Shown: in pieces, positions 1-9,152 of the stretch
How the letters are laid out: each line of letters starts with the position of its first letter
Numbering within the stretch: the stretch's first letter is position 1
Assembly (NCBI GenBank): GCA_947469485.1
Contig: CANIPU010000003.1
Location: 1-64,000, forward strand
DNA: 64,000 bases
From: Chitinophagaceae bacterium
GTDB lineage: Bacteria > Bacteroidota > Bacteroidia > Chitinophagales > UBA10324
Reading direction: 5' to 3'
Notes under the pieces: generated by a model
The model's database searches: none
Seen by the model: the letters and a program-made list of their open reading frames with translations, nothing else
Told to the model about the DNA's origin: nothing
Made by a program: the position numbers and the translations under genes

Positions 1-1614
1 ATAATGGCGAATCCGAATCCGGTGGTTGCGCTACCCGATGCGGAGTATCTCGAACTTTTTAATCGCAGTGCCTTTCCAATTAACATTATCAACTGGACTA
101 TTAGTGATGCGACAAGCACTTACACTATTCCATCCTACACCATTCAACCCGATAGCTTTTTGATTTTGTGTAGTGCTTCGAATTTTTCTTTGTTCTCTCC
201 TTTCGGAAATACTCTTGCTCTTTCTTCAATGCCAACATTGAATGATGATGGAGATAGTTTGAAACTGAGAAACGAAAATGGAACATTGATTAATGCTGTA
301 AATTATTCTTCGTCGTGGTACAGCGATGCATTGAAAGATGCAGGAGGTTGGTCATTAGAAAGAGTTGATCCTCAAAATCCCTGTGCAGGTCTTACAAACT
401 GGAAAGCAAGTACTAATTTTTCAGGCGGAACACCTGGAGAAATAAATTCGGTCAATGGAAATAATCCGGATTCATCTCCACCTCAATTATTGCGGGCTAC
501 AATCATCGATAATCAAACTATCAAATTATTTTTTAACGAATCGCTCGATAGTGCTATTGCAAGTTTTATTGGCAATTATACCGTTACACCTTCGCTCGGA
601 ACAATTAATTCTGCCTCTCCGAAAAATGATTTCTCCAATGTTGTAGTTTCTTTTTCACAACTTATTCTGCAGGGAACCATTTATACCATCACCTGTAACA
701 ATCTTTCTGATTGCACAGGAAATGTTATTTCTGATGATAACTCAGCGCAGTTTGCTGTTCCTGAAAATCCTGATTCAAACGATGTTATACTCAATGAAAT
801 TTTATTCAACCCGATAACAGGCGGTTCTGATTATGTTGAGCTGTTCAATCGCTCCAATAAAATTCTGGATTTGAAACAACTATACATTGCATCACGAAAT
901 GATACCGGTGCTGTTATTTCTCCCTCGCAATGCAGTGATGGATTTTTATTAATGCCTGGAGAATATGTTGCCTTTACTGAAAATACAGATTGGGTTACTT
1001 TAAATTATTTTACACCAAACCCTCAAAATGTTTTGGCTGTTACCACTCTTCCTTCTTTTAATGATGATGAAGGAACCGTAGTACTCACCACTTTTAATGG
1101 AAACATTTTAGATGAATTGCATTATAACGATAGTTGGCAGTTTCCATTATTAAACAATAATGAAGGTGTTTCGCTCGAACGAATTAATCCTGCAACAATA
1201 ACTCAGGACTCTTTGAATTGGCATTCTGCAGCATCTATAATTGGATTCGGGACTCCGGCATATCAGAATTCGCAATACAAAAACCCGCAAGGCGATAACA
1301 ATATCACCATTGAACCGCAAGTTTTTTCCCCTGACCAAGACGGCTATAATGATGTGGTTACTGTTCTTTATTCTTTTGATAAACCCGGATATGTAGCTAC
1401 TGTTACAATTTTTAATGAAAGAGGATTACCTATTCGGTCGCTTGTTCAAAATGCACTGCTTGAACAAAAAGGAGTTTTTAATTGGGATGGAATTACCGAT
1501 GATAAACTCCGGGCAGAAATTGGGATTTACATTATTTTCTTTGAGTACTTTGATTTAACTGGAAGTGTTAATCATGAAAAGAAAATTTGTGTGCTTGCCG
1601 GAAAACAAAACTGA
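1..1614 (+). CDS. Lamin-tail-domain surface protein, C-terminal part (cut by left edge)
   Basis: This is the C-terminal part of a large secreted protein. The frame is open to the left edge, and the first visible residues (IMANPNP...AEYLELFN) match the middle of a lamin-tail domain start, usually preceded by NE, so the ATG at 4 is internal. Two lamin-tail domains are visible, about residues 1-150 and 260-415; the second begins VILNEILFNP. An Ig/adhesin-like segment (about 155-255) separates them. The end (about 435-536) is a FlgD/CHU_C-like sandwich with VFSPDQDGYND and FNERG motifs, as in cell-surface proteins of Bacteroidota exported by type IX secretion. The role is probably extracellular binding or structure; no catalytic motif is seen. 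Confidence 0.75.
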   Translation: MMANPNPVVALPDAEYLELFNRSAFPINIINWTISDATSTYTIPSYTIQPDSFLILCSASNFSLFSPFGNTLALSSMPTLNDDGDSLKLRNENGTLINAVNYSSSWYSDALKDAGGWSLERVDPQNPCAGLTNWKASTNFSGGTPGEINSVNGNNPDSSPPQLLRATIIDNQTIKLFFNESLDSAIASFIGNYTVTPSLGTINSASPKNDFSNVVVSFSQLILQGTIYTITCNNLSDCTGNVISDDNSAQFAVPENPDSNDVILNEILFNPITGGSDYVELFNRSNKILDLKQLYIASRNDTGAVISPSQCSDGFLLMPGEYVAFTENTDWVTLNYFTPNPQNVLAVTTLPSFNDDEGTVVLTTFNGNILDELHYNDSWQFPLLNNNEGVSLERINPATITQDSLNWHSAASIIGFGTPAYQNSQYKNPQGDNNITIEPQVFSPDQDGYNDVVTVLYSFDKPGYVATVTIFNERGLPIRSLVQNALLEQKGVFNWDGITDDKLRAEIGIYIIFFEYFDLTGSVNHEKKICVLAGKQN

Positions 1615-1652
1615 CTGTTTTCATAATTGTAGGAAAAAAAAGAAATTTTGAG

Positions 1653-2546
1653 ATGACGCAAACGATTTTACTTGTTGATGATGATGCGCTTTGTATTAAA
1701 CTTATTTCACCTCTTTTAATCAATGCAGGATATTCTTTGCTTACTGCCGAGAATGCAAAGGAAGCTCAATTAATTCTCGAACAAAATAACGAGCAGATTG
1801 CTGTAGTACTTCTCGACTGGGAAATGCCTGAAATGAATGGCATTCAATTATTACGATGGATTCGAGAACAACCTAAGTTCGAAACTATTCAGGTGATTAT
1901 GCAAACCGGTATGGATCAACCCGAAAATATAAAAGAGGGGATTGATGCAGGTGCATATTATTATTTAACCAAACCAATAAAGCGCGAGGTACTGCTTTCA
2001 ACTATTCATGCTGCAATTCAAGACCATGAACACCAAAAAGAATTACTCACCAAATTAAAACAAGCTGAAAATTCATTTCGGTTGTTAGATGAAGCAGTTT
2101 TTCATTTTCATAATATGGCAGAAGGAGAGTTTTTAGCGGTTCGAATAGCAAATATTTGTGCCATACCTGAGGAAGCAATGTATGTTTCTGAATTATTAGC
2201 AAATGCTGTTGAGCATGGGAACCTTGGAATTACATATGAAGAAAAAACCAACCTGATTGAAAGCGGAAAATTACAGGATGAAATAGAAATTCGTTTGAAG
2301 AACCCCCAATATAAAAACAGGAGGGTCAGGGTTTCGATGAAAAAAGAAGAGGGAACTATTCATCTGGTAATTGAAGATGAAGGAGATGGTTTTGAATTTG
2401 AAAAGTTTTTGCAATTCGATGATTCGCGGATTTTTGACAATCATGGAAGAGGCATAGCCATAGTAAATTCTTATTTAAACATGCAGTACCTTGATAAAGG
2501 AAATAAGGTTATGGTTAAGCTTGCTTTGAAAGAGAGCGCTATCTAA
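1653..2546 (+). CDS. Response regulator with C-terminal HATPase (RsbW-like) domain
   Basis: This 297-residue cytoplasmic protein has an N-terminal receiver domain. Acidic residues lie at 9-11 (VDDD), the phospho-acceptor is D55 in LLDWEMPEMNG, and T85 and K107 complete the site. The C-terminal half has a GHKL ATPase fold: N-box ELLANAVEHGN at 180-190, G1-like EDEGDGF at 241-247 and G2-like HGRGIAI at 264-270. No phospho-accepting histidine domain is present, so the output resembles an RsbW/SpoIIAB-type serine kinase or anti-sigma module rather than a DNA-binding regulator. I chose the ATG at 1653 because the receiver starts immediately (MTQTILLVDDD); an upstream alternative at 1587 lies inside the preceding gene. 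The partner protein is not visible here. Confidence 0.85.
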   Translation: MTQTILLVDDDALCIKLISPLLINAGYSLLTAENAKEAQLILEQNNEQIAVVLLDWEMPEMNGIQLLRWIREQPKFETIQVIMQTGMDQPENIKEGIDAGAYYYLTKPIKREVLLSTIHAAIQDHEHQKELLTKLKQAENSFRLLDEAVFHFHNMAEGEFLAVRIANICAIPEEAMYVSELLANAVEHGNLGITYEEKTNLIESGKLQDEIEIRLKNPQYKNRRVRVSMKKEEGTIHLVIEDEGDGFEFEKFLQFDDSRIFDNHGRGIAIVNSYLNMQYLDKGNKVMVKLALKESAI

Positions 2547-2569
2547 GTATTTTTGCAATTGATTTTACA

Positions 2570-3784
2570 TTGAATAGGGAAACTCCATTTTTATTAAAGC
2601 AGATTGAACGATTAGCGTATCTCTTTTTATTATTTTCCTTAGCCCTTGGAAGATTAGTAGCTCTATTTTTTACTGCATTTCCATTTCTGCTCATAAGAAA
2701 AAAACCGAAAAAAGATTTTTTATTTTTTCCTTATACTCACAAAGATAATACTGGTGTAATTACAAGATTTCAGATTTTTTTACCCTTATTTGATAAAGAC
2801 TATTTCACATATGATATTCATTATCCTTGTAATATGGAATATCATGATAAAATATATTTCAAATCAAAATCAAGAGCTCAAGAATATTTTTTTTTAGCTA
2901 GATTATTTTGGAAAAGATTGTTTCAAACAATGAAAGCTGGAAATTACAGAGCAGTCTTTTTCCAAAGGGGGATGTTTCCTTTATATTATGATCAATTTTA
3001 TCCCTATTTAGAAAAATTAATTTGTTTATTAAACAAGAATGTTATTGTAGATTATTTCGATGCTGACTATGGACACAACAAAAAGTTAATTGACTCAATA
3101 GCTAAAACCACGAATAAGGTATCTGTAGTAAATGATTATTTATTTAGTTATTTCAAGTTATTAAATAGAAATGTTTATTTGAATGATCTTTCACTCGATC
3201 TTGCTGCCTATACAAAAAAAACTGACTTTTCCAATTACGAGAAACTTAATTTATTTTGGACAGGAAATCCAATCAATGCAGAGAATTTAATTTATATCAT
3301 TCCGATTTTAGAAAAAATTAACATAAAATCTCCCCTAAAATTGTCAATGGTTTGTAGAACAAGTGCAGGTTATAATAGTCCGATTCTTAATCATAAAATA
3401 TGGGAACCAAATACTTTTTTTGAATTATTAAATAGTGCAGATATAGCACTTTATCCTATAATTAAAGATGATGAATTTAATAAAGGTAAAGTAGCTTATA
3501 AAAGTCTTGAATATGGAGCTTCTGCGTTACCTATTATTGCTTCAAATATTGGTCTTTCACCGCATTTTGTAGCTGAAGAAGATGTTTTAATTGCTAATAC
3601 TCCTGAAGAATGGGAAAAGCAAATTATCAGATTGATAAATGATGAAGAATTAAGAAAAAAATTAGGAACCAATGCTCGAATTAAAACAGAAAAATTTCAT
3701 TCAGTAGAATCTACTTATAAAAATTTCCTTGCAATTTTATTAGGTGAAAACCCAGCTCCATTAAAAAACAAAGGGTCTATTTAA
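2570..3784 (+). CDS. Membrane-anchored glycosyltransferase (GT4-like)
   Basis: A 404-residue protein that probably transfers a sugar to a surface polysaccharide or glycolipid at the cytoplasmic face. A hydrophobic segment (about residues 12-42) followed by RKKPKK suggests an N-terminal membrane anchor. The C-terminal half has the nucleotide-sugar-binding pattern of GT-B group 1 enzymes, with YKSLEYGASALPIIAS near residue 318 and the closing helix pattern LINDEELRKKLGTNARIKTE. The start is a TTG at 2570, 23 bases after the preceding stop; no ATG lies nearby in frame. Base composition is visibly more AT-rich than the neighbours, common in transferred polysaccharide genes. Its last eight bases overlap the convergent gene at 3777. 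Donor and acceptor are unknown. Confidence 0.65.
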   Translation: MNRETPFLLKQIERLAYLFLLFSLALGRLVALFFTAFPFLLIRKKPKKDFLFFPYTHKDNTGVITRFQIFLPLFDKDYFTYDIHYPCNMEYHDKIYFKSKSRAQEYFFLARLFWKRLFQTMKAGNYRAVFFQRGMFPLYYDQFYPYLEKLICLLNKNVIVDYFDADYGHNKKLIDSIAKTTNKVSVVNDYLFSYFKLLNRNVYLNDLSLDLAAYTKKTDFSNYEKLNLFWTGNPINAENLIYIIPILEKINIKSPLKLSMVCRTSAGYNSPILNHKIWEPNTFFELLNSADIALYPIIKDDEFNKGKVAYKSLEYGASALPIIASNIGLSPHFVAEEDVLIANTPEEWEKQIIRLINDEELRKKLGTNARIKTEKFHSVESTYKNFLAILLGENPAPLKNKGSI

Positions 3785-6700
3785 GCAAGGTTATATCTCC
3801 CTTTACTTTCTTTTTCTTTCCTGAATCAAATTGAATTACACCTGAATAAACAAAAACACCGGTATTCAATTTCAATCCCTGGAAAGTTCCGTCCCAACCA
3901 TCATCAATACTATTGAGAGTATATAACCGCTCCCCTATCCTTGAAAATATATTCACTTCAACTTTGGCAACCCTGCTTCCATAAACTTTAAACAAATCAT
4001 TCTCCCCATCATTATTTGGAGTAAAGGCATTCGGAATAAAGAAATCTGGGTTTGGCCGAATTATAAAATGACCCGCGCTAGCACTGTCATAACACCCCAA
4101 TTCATTAATCGCATACATTAAAACATCAAAGCTTCCTGTATCTTCATAAACATGATAAGGATTAGCTAGACCACTGCTTCCGCCATCTCCAAAGTTCCAA
4201 GAATATGTAGTTGCATAACTCGATTGATTATTAAAGTAAATTGTTGCTCCCGATAAATCTATTGCCGAATCCGTTGTTGGTTTATAAGTAAAGGCGGCCA
4301 CAGGTGTTGGTAAAACAATTATGTATCCAACAGAAGTAAGAGTCTCTGAACAATTATTATTATCAGTAACACTTAGCGAAACATCATATAAACCATTAGG
4401 ATAAAAATGAGAAAAATTTGTTGCTGTTTCGGTTGAGCCATCACCAAGTGACCACAAATATGAAACTCCGGGTGTTGTTGTTGTAAATACTGTTGTTAGT
4501 GAATCACATGCAGAATGTGGTTGTGCATTAATATTTACAACAGGTAAAGGATTTACCCAAACTGAATGAGTGGTAGTTGAAGAAACACACCCGTTTTCAG
4601 AAACAACCAATGAAAATGTATTTAATCCGGGAGTATTTATTTGTACAGAAACTGGCCCCTGACCTGTGCCACTTACTATTACTCCAGTACCGGTATTCCA
4701 AATATAATTGGAGCTTGATGCTGAGCTTCCTGTATACTGCAGTGAAACAGATTCTTCAGCACATATTGTATCATCAGATAAAATAAATGGAGAAATAGGT
4801 GTTCCATATACGGTAATACTTGTGCTTGCTGCATTACTTGTACACCCGAGTTCTGTTACAGTAAGTGTAACTGTATAATTTCCTGCAGAACTGAAGTTGA
4901 TATTGTATGGGCCCTGGCCAGTGCCTGAAATAATATTTCCACCGCCAAAATTCCAATTATAAGAAGCACCAGCGCTTGCACTGCCCACATATGTTATTGT
5001 TGTAGAATTAATCAAACAAATTGCATTTGGAGCTGCTCCAATACTTGCGGTTGGTACAGGATTAACAGTAATCTGAATATTTGATGAAGGAGAAGTACAT
5101 CCATTTCCATCAGTATAAGAAACGGTATAATTTCCACTACTAACAACATTGATTGAAGATGTGTTTGCTCCAGTACTCCAAAGATTTCCTGTTGGATAAT
5201 TTGAAGATAGATTTACACTTCCTCCCTGACAAAAAGTGGTTGCACCTGAAGGAGTAATTACAGGTGCTGCAGGAATCGGATTAACTGTAACATTTACTGA
5301 AGGCGAAACTCCTGAACAACCGTTGGCATCTGTAACTGTTATTGTAAATGTACCTGATGCAATTACATTAATTGAACTTGTATTCGCGCCGCTGCTCCAC
5401 AAGTTTCCATTATTATAATTTGAGTTAAGTGTAACAGATCCTCCCTGACAAAAAGAAACAGGGCCGCTGGCTGTAATTAAAGGTGTTGGATTTGGATTGA
5501 CAGTTACTATTGTATTTGCTGAAGTATCAGCACAACCATTTCCTAAGTCAACAATGTATGAAAATGTTCCGGAGGAGGTTATGGACAACGAGGTGCCAGT
5601 AGATCCTGTATTCCATAGAATACCAGTTGGGTAATTAGCAGTAAGCGTAACACTACCTCCCTGACAAAAAGTAGTAGGACCACTTGCTGCAATTAAGGCA
5701 ACCGGTTGAGCAATAACAGTTATTGTTATTGGTGCAGCGGTTGATATGCAGCCATTGGCATCAGTAATAGTCGCTGTATAATTTCCGGATGAATTAACAA
5801 CTAATGTTGATCCAATTGTACCTCCGGGCTGCCAAACTGAATTAGCCCCTGCATCTGAAGTTAGAGTTACGGTTCCGCCGGTACAAAAAAATGTTCCTCC
5901 GGAAGCTGTGATATTAGGAGTCGGTGGTGATGGATTTACTGTAACCACGATATTTGTTGAAGCTGTACAGCCAGTTGCAGTAGTTGCTGTAACAGAATAT
6001 GTTCCGCTTGTTAAAGCAGAAATTGAAAAAGAGTTTGCACCAGTATTCCAGGTATAAGCCGCCGCAACAGAGGCAGTAAGAATAACGCTGTCTCCCTGGC
6101 AAAAGGTTGTTGGCCCTGATGGATTAATTGATAAATTAAACGCTGGTGGTTCGGTAACTACAAAAGTATCTAAAGCCGAAGTTCCACCGCTTGAAACTGT
6201 AACTGTATAAGTTCCTGCAATAAGATTTGAAATGTCTTCAGTTGTTGCGCCATTACTCCATGCGAAAGTATATGGGGCGCCAACCATAACATTGTAATCT
6301 TCGGTTTCACCATATCCATATAGGGAACAAGGCGCTGTTGGAATTGTTGCGTAAGTACAACGAACTCTCATTCTCTTTAGTCCACAGGAAGTATTTGCAG
6401 GAACGGTTGCGGAACCATTAAAAACCTGAAATCCAGGTCCTGCTCCCCAGATGTTTTCGCCTGCATCTAAAAAACTTCCATTATTATTCCAGTCAACCCA
6501 CACTCTGAATCCTTGCTGAAATGTGTTTGAACAGCCAGAATTAGCACATTGTACTGCAAAATTAAAAGTCTGACCGGGATTGACAGTTACTGTCATTGCG
6601 GAAAAATAATTAAAGTTGTTTGGCAAAACGCCATTACAACCAGAGTTTAAATTAGAAATATTTGTTGACCCTCCTGTTGTAGAGAAATTATTTATTTTAT

Positions 6701-6938
6701 CCCAAGTAGTGGTGCAATTACAGCCTGGATTAGTGTAGGTCGGCAAACAATAGGTTGGGTTACTTCCCCCTGAACCGCCTGCTATCGATAAATCGATAGA
6801 ACCATTATTAAACCCAAAACAAGAAACATTTGTAACAACTCCTGATGTTGTAAACGGACATTGGGCCTTACTCCAATTTGAGAGTATGAATAAAAAAATT
6901 ACCGTTAATATAATTCGTTTTTGTAAAAATCTTTCCAT
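3777..6938 (-). CDS. Giant T9SS type B surface protein (SprB-repeat, GEVED, Ig-like and PKD domains)
   Basis: A 1053-residue secreted protein. The signal peptide is about residues 1-25 (ends SKAQ). An SprB-type repeat begins TNVSCFGFNNGSIDLSIAGG; it is interrupted by a GEVED domain (about 60-218, containing FRVWVDWNNNGSF and YGYGETEDYNV) and resumes at PYTFAWSNGATTEDISNL. Five similar modules of about 80 residues follow, each with FCQGGSVTL-like cores (about 273-620), then about four PKD-like domains (about 627-955, e.g. SWNFGDGG). The C-terminus (about 965-1053) is a type B sorting domain (NAFTPNNDGENDLF). It is likely a surface-displayed adhesin or gliding-related filament protein. The ATG at 6938 is directly followed by the signal peptide. 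The stop overlaps the convergent glycosyltransferase by 8 bases. Confidence 0.88.
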   Translation of the reverse strand: MERFLQKRIILTVIFLFILSNWSKAQCPFTTSGVVTNVSCFGFNNGSIDLSIAGGSGGSNPTYCLPTYTNPGCNCTTTWDKINNFSTTGGSTNISNLNSGCNGVLPNNFNYFSAMTVTVNPGQTFNFAVQCANSGCSNTFQQGFRVWVDWNNNGSFLDAGENIWGAGPGFQVFNGSATVPANTSCGLKRMRVRCTYATIPTAPCSLYGYGETEDYNVMVGAPYTFAWSNGATTEDISNLIAGTYTVTVSSGGTSALDTFVVTEPPAFNLSINPSGPTTFCQGDSVILTASVAAAYTWNTGANSFSISALTSGTYSVTATTATGCTASTNIVVTVNPSPPTPNITASGGTFFCTGGTVTLTSDAGANSVWQPGGTIGSTLVVNSSGNYTATITDANGCISTAAPITITVIAQPVALIAASGPTTFCQGGSVTLTANYPTGILWNTGSTGTSLSITSSGTFSYIVDLGNGCADTSANTIVTVNPNPTPLITASGPVSFCQGGSVTLNSNYNNGNLWSSGANTSSINVIASGTFTITVTDANGCSGVSPSVNVTVNPIPAAPVITPSGATTFCQGGSVNLSSNYPTGNLWSTGANTSSINVVSSGNYTVSYTDGNGCTSPSSNIQITVNPVPTASIGAAPNAICLINSTTITYVGSASAGASYNWNFGGGNIISGTGQGPYNINFSSAGNYTVTLTVTELGCTSNAASTSITVYGTPISPFILSDDTICAEESVSLQYTGSSASSSNYIWNTGTGVIVSGTGQGPVSVQINTPGLNTFSLVVSENGCVSSTTTHSVWVNPLPVVNINAQPHSACDSLTTVFTTTTPGVSYLWSLGDGSTETATNFSHFYPNGLYDVSLSVTDNNNCSETLTSVGYIIVLPTPVAAFTYKPTTDSAIDLSGATIYFNNQSSYATTYSWNFGDGGSSGLANPYHVYEDTGSFDVLMYAINELGCYDSASAGHFIIRPNPDFFIPNAFTPNNDGENDLFKVYGSRVAKVEVNIFSRIGERLYTLNSIDDGWDGTFQGLKLNTGVFVYSGVIQFDSGKKKKVKGDITLLK

Positions 6939-7214
6939 TCACCAAAAATTAATTGATGAAAGTAAGCTAAATTTTTAATTCACCAAAACCAATTCGAACA
7001 TTGTATTCAAAAATATTACTTGTCCATCAATCAAGACTTCTGACAATTAAATGACTTACAACTATATAATATGAAATCGTAAAATTCGTTCTTAGCGAAA
7101 GTATTTTCACATGCACAGAAAAGAAACAATGAAAAACAAATTCAGAGGAATGGTTGCCCGCATATTGCGTAGCATCTATTTATCTTTCTTCTGGTAGGAA
7201 TAAAAACCTTACGG
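6939..7214. other. Intergenic gap, no gene recognised
   Basis: This 276-base AT-rich gap separates the LutB-like stop from the start of the T9SS type B gene, both on the minus strand. The T9SS promoter should lie in it, but I see no clean TAnnTTTG box with a -33 element. A 22-codon plus-strand frame at 7129-7197 has no supporting evidence. No terminator hairpin with a T-run was found. Confidence 0.4.
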
Positions 7215-8600
7215 TTATTCCAGCTTACTCTTCTCTTTCCAGAGTTGATTAAAAGATTTTTTTGCAATTAACGGCATTTCTCTTTTTGCACCCCAGGTTT
7301 TTGAAAATAACAACTTCATCATAAAATTTTTCATCCCTGCGCCACCAGTATTCATCATTTTTCTACTAAGCATTGCACGCTTCCAAACCATCCAGCCAAA
7401 TTTTTCACTGCGGTTATAATAACCTTGATTTACCGCATCTTTTCGATTCATCACCAATAAATTATGCAGTTCAATTTTCATGGGGCAAACCTCTGTACAG
7501 TTTCCACATAGTGATGAAGCTCCACTTAAATGCTTGAAATCCTCCATGCCTTTGAAGTGCGGTGTAATCACGCTTCCGATAGGCCCGCTGTAAGTTGTTT
7601 GATAGCTAAACCCTCCAATATTTTTATAAACCGGACAAGCATTTAAACAGGCGCCGCAACGAATACAATACAATGCTTGTCGTTGTTCCGCCTCTGCAAG
7701 CAAATTGCTGCGGCCATTGTCCATTAATATCACAATCATTTCCTCAGGTCCATCAACTTCGCCTTCTTGTTTAGGTCCGGTTAGTATGGAGTTGTAAACT
7801 GTTATCTGCTGTCCTGTTCCAAAAGTTGCGAGTAATGGAAGAAACAAATGCAAATCGTTTACAGAAGGAATTACTTTTTCAATTCCAACAATTACAATAT
7901 GCACTTTAGGAAATGTAACTGTTAATCGAGCATTTCCTTCGTTTTCCAAAACCAGAACTCCACCTATATCAGGCAAAATAAAATTTGCTCCGGTAATACC
8001 GATATCGGCTTTTGTATATTTATCTCGTAAAACTTTTCGCGCCACCATTGTTAGTTCCTGTGGTGTGCTGTTTATGTCAGTTCCTAAATGTTTATTAAAA
8101 ACTTTCGCCACATCTTCTTTGGACTTGTGCATGGCTGGAGTTACTATGTGAAAAGGTGGTTGCCCGTCAAGCTGTTGTATGTATTCTCCCAAATCGGTTT
8201 CTACCACTTCCACTCCCATTTTCTCTAAAAAACTATTTAGGTGAACTTCTTCAGTGGTCATTGATTTTGATTTCACTACACTTTTTGCTTCAATTCGATT
8301 TATGACTGAAGCAATTTCGGCGAGGGCCTCATCAGCCGTTTCTGCCCATACCACTTTACCGCCTCGCTTAGTGAAATTTGATTCGAACTCCAATAAATTT
8401 TTATCAAGGTTCTCAATGGCTTTCCATTTCAGATTCTTAGAGCGCATTTTCGCACTTTCCAGATCTTCATATTGAGTCTTTCCTTTCACTACTGTATCTG
8501 CATACTTGCCAATGTTCCAGCTGAGTTTGCGATGCATCTCTTTATCGAACGCGGTTTCATGAACTGCTTCTTTAAAGGAATCAAAAGTTTTTTCTGACAT
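7215..8600 (-). CDS. lutB: LutB-like iron-sulfur protein (lactate utilization family)
   Basis: A 461-residue cytoplasmic protein of the LutB/YkgF family, which works with LutA and LutC in L-lactate oxidation. The N-terminal and middle part has the LUD-type fold (ITGANFILPDIGGVLVLENEGN near 210). Two 4Fe-4S-type cysteine clusters follow, CIRCGACLNACP near 318 and CGNCTEVCP near 370. Length matches the family (about 460-475). The ATG at 8600 gives a complete N-terminus. It follows the alkyltransferase-like gene by 39 bases on the same strand. LutA and LutC are not adjacent, unlike the classical lutABC operon, so lactate as the substrate is inferred from family only. Confidence 0.85.
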   Translation of the reverse strand: MSEKTFDSFKEAVHETAFDKEMHRKLSWNIGKYADTVVKGKTQYEDLESAKMRSKNLKWKAIENLDKNLLEFESNFTKRGGKVVWAETADEALAEIASVINRIEAKSVVKSKSMTTEEVHLNSFLEKMGVEVVETDLGEYIQQLDGQPPFHIVTPAMHKSKEDVAKVFNKHLGTDINSTPQELTMVARKVLRDKYTKADIGITGANFILPDIGGVLVLENEGNARLTVTFPKVHIVIVGIEKVIPSVNDLHLFLPLLATFGTGQQITVYNSILTGPKQEGEVDGPEEMIVILMDNGRSNLLAEAEQRQALYCIRCGACLNACPVYKNIGGFSYQTTYSGPIGSVITPHFKGMEDFKHLSGASSLCGNCTEVCPMKIELHNLLVMNRKDAVNQGYYNRSEKFGWMVWKRAMLSRKMMNTGGAGMKNFMMKLLFSKTWGAKREMPLIAKKSFNQLWKEKSKLE

Positions 8601-8639
8601 TAAGATAGTGTTAATGGAATGCGATGGCGAATTTAATAT

Positions 8640-9041
8640 TCAATTGTTCTTTTTGCTTCGTTTCTTTTTGATTAAAGGTTCATCTGCCGGATTCCAAAAT
8701 AACTTTTTGAAATGAGTGATTTTATCATCCACTACTTCCACTCCTTCTGCCTGTAAAAGTTCTTCCATTAAAGAGGGTGTAGCAAAGTGATTTTTACCGG
8801 TGAGCAATCCATTTCTGTTTACAACTCGCTGTGCAGGAATTGGTGGAACTAAAATGTGACTGCTATTCATTGCCCAACCAACTGTGCGCGCACTTAAACC
8901 GGTGCCGAGATAATTTGCTATAGCACCATAATTAGTGACACGGCCACGCGGAATTTTTTTTACAACAGCAAATACTCTTTCAAAGAAATTTTCTTTATCG
9001 AATTTCGAAGGTTTGTTTTTTCGGAGCGAAGGGGGAAGCAT
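8640..9041 (-). CDS. Alkyltransferase-like protein (ATL, MGMT family)
   Basis: A 133-residue DNA-binding protein of the O6-alkylguanine alkyltransferase family. The helix-turn-helix and recognition region is visible (FFERVFAVVKKIPRGRVTNY at about 20-39, then ARTVGWAMNSS). The active-site PCHRV motif is replaced by IPAQRVVNRNG, so the acceptor cysteine is missing. Such alkyltransferase-like proteins bind alkylated guanine and recruit nucleotide excision repair instead of repairing directly. The C-terminal tail is lysine-rich (KKKRSKKNN). It lies downstream of recQ on the same strand, separated by a heptamer repeat hairpin, and the two may share a DNA-repair transcript. Confidence 0.85.
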   Translation of the reverse strand: MLPPSLRKNKPSKFDKENFFERVFAVVKKIPRGRVTNYGAIANYLGTGLSARTVGWAMNSSHILVPPIPAQRVVNRNGLLTGKNHFATPSLMEELLQAEGVEVVDDKITHFKKLFWNPADEPLIKKKRSKKNN

Positions 9042-9048
9042 AAGAACT

Positions 9049-9137
9049 AATAGTTAATAGTTAATAGTGAATAGTGAATAGTGAAAATTCAATATCAAAA
9101 AAAAAGTTGCATCAAAAACTTTTCACTATTCGCTATT
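9049..9137. repeat. Heptamer tandem repeat (AATAGTK x5) with inverted partner
   Basis: Five consecutive 7-base units run from 9049 to 9083 (two AATAGTT, then three AATAGTG). A distal inverted copy lies downstream: 9070-9087 (AATAGTGAATAGTGAAAA) pairs with 9120-9137 at 17 of 18 positions across a 32-base loop. It fills the gap between recQ and the ATL gene, so the readthrough transcript would carry a long hairpin. No T-run follows, so it is not a standard terminator. Confidence 0.75.
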
Positions 9138-9152
9138 AGTTTTTCACTGAAT

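Noticed and set aside
7129-7197. 22-codon ORF in the gap before the T9SS type B gene
   Set aside because: Too short and unsupported: no recognisable start signal, no conserved feature.
9070-9137. Rho-independent terminator between recQ and the ATL gene
   Set aside because: The hairpin has a 32-base loop and no T-run follows on either strand at the right place.
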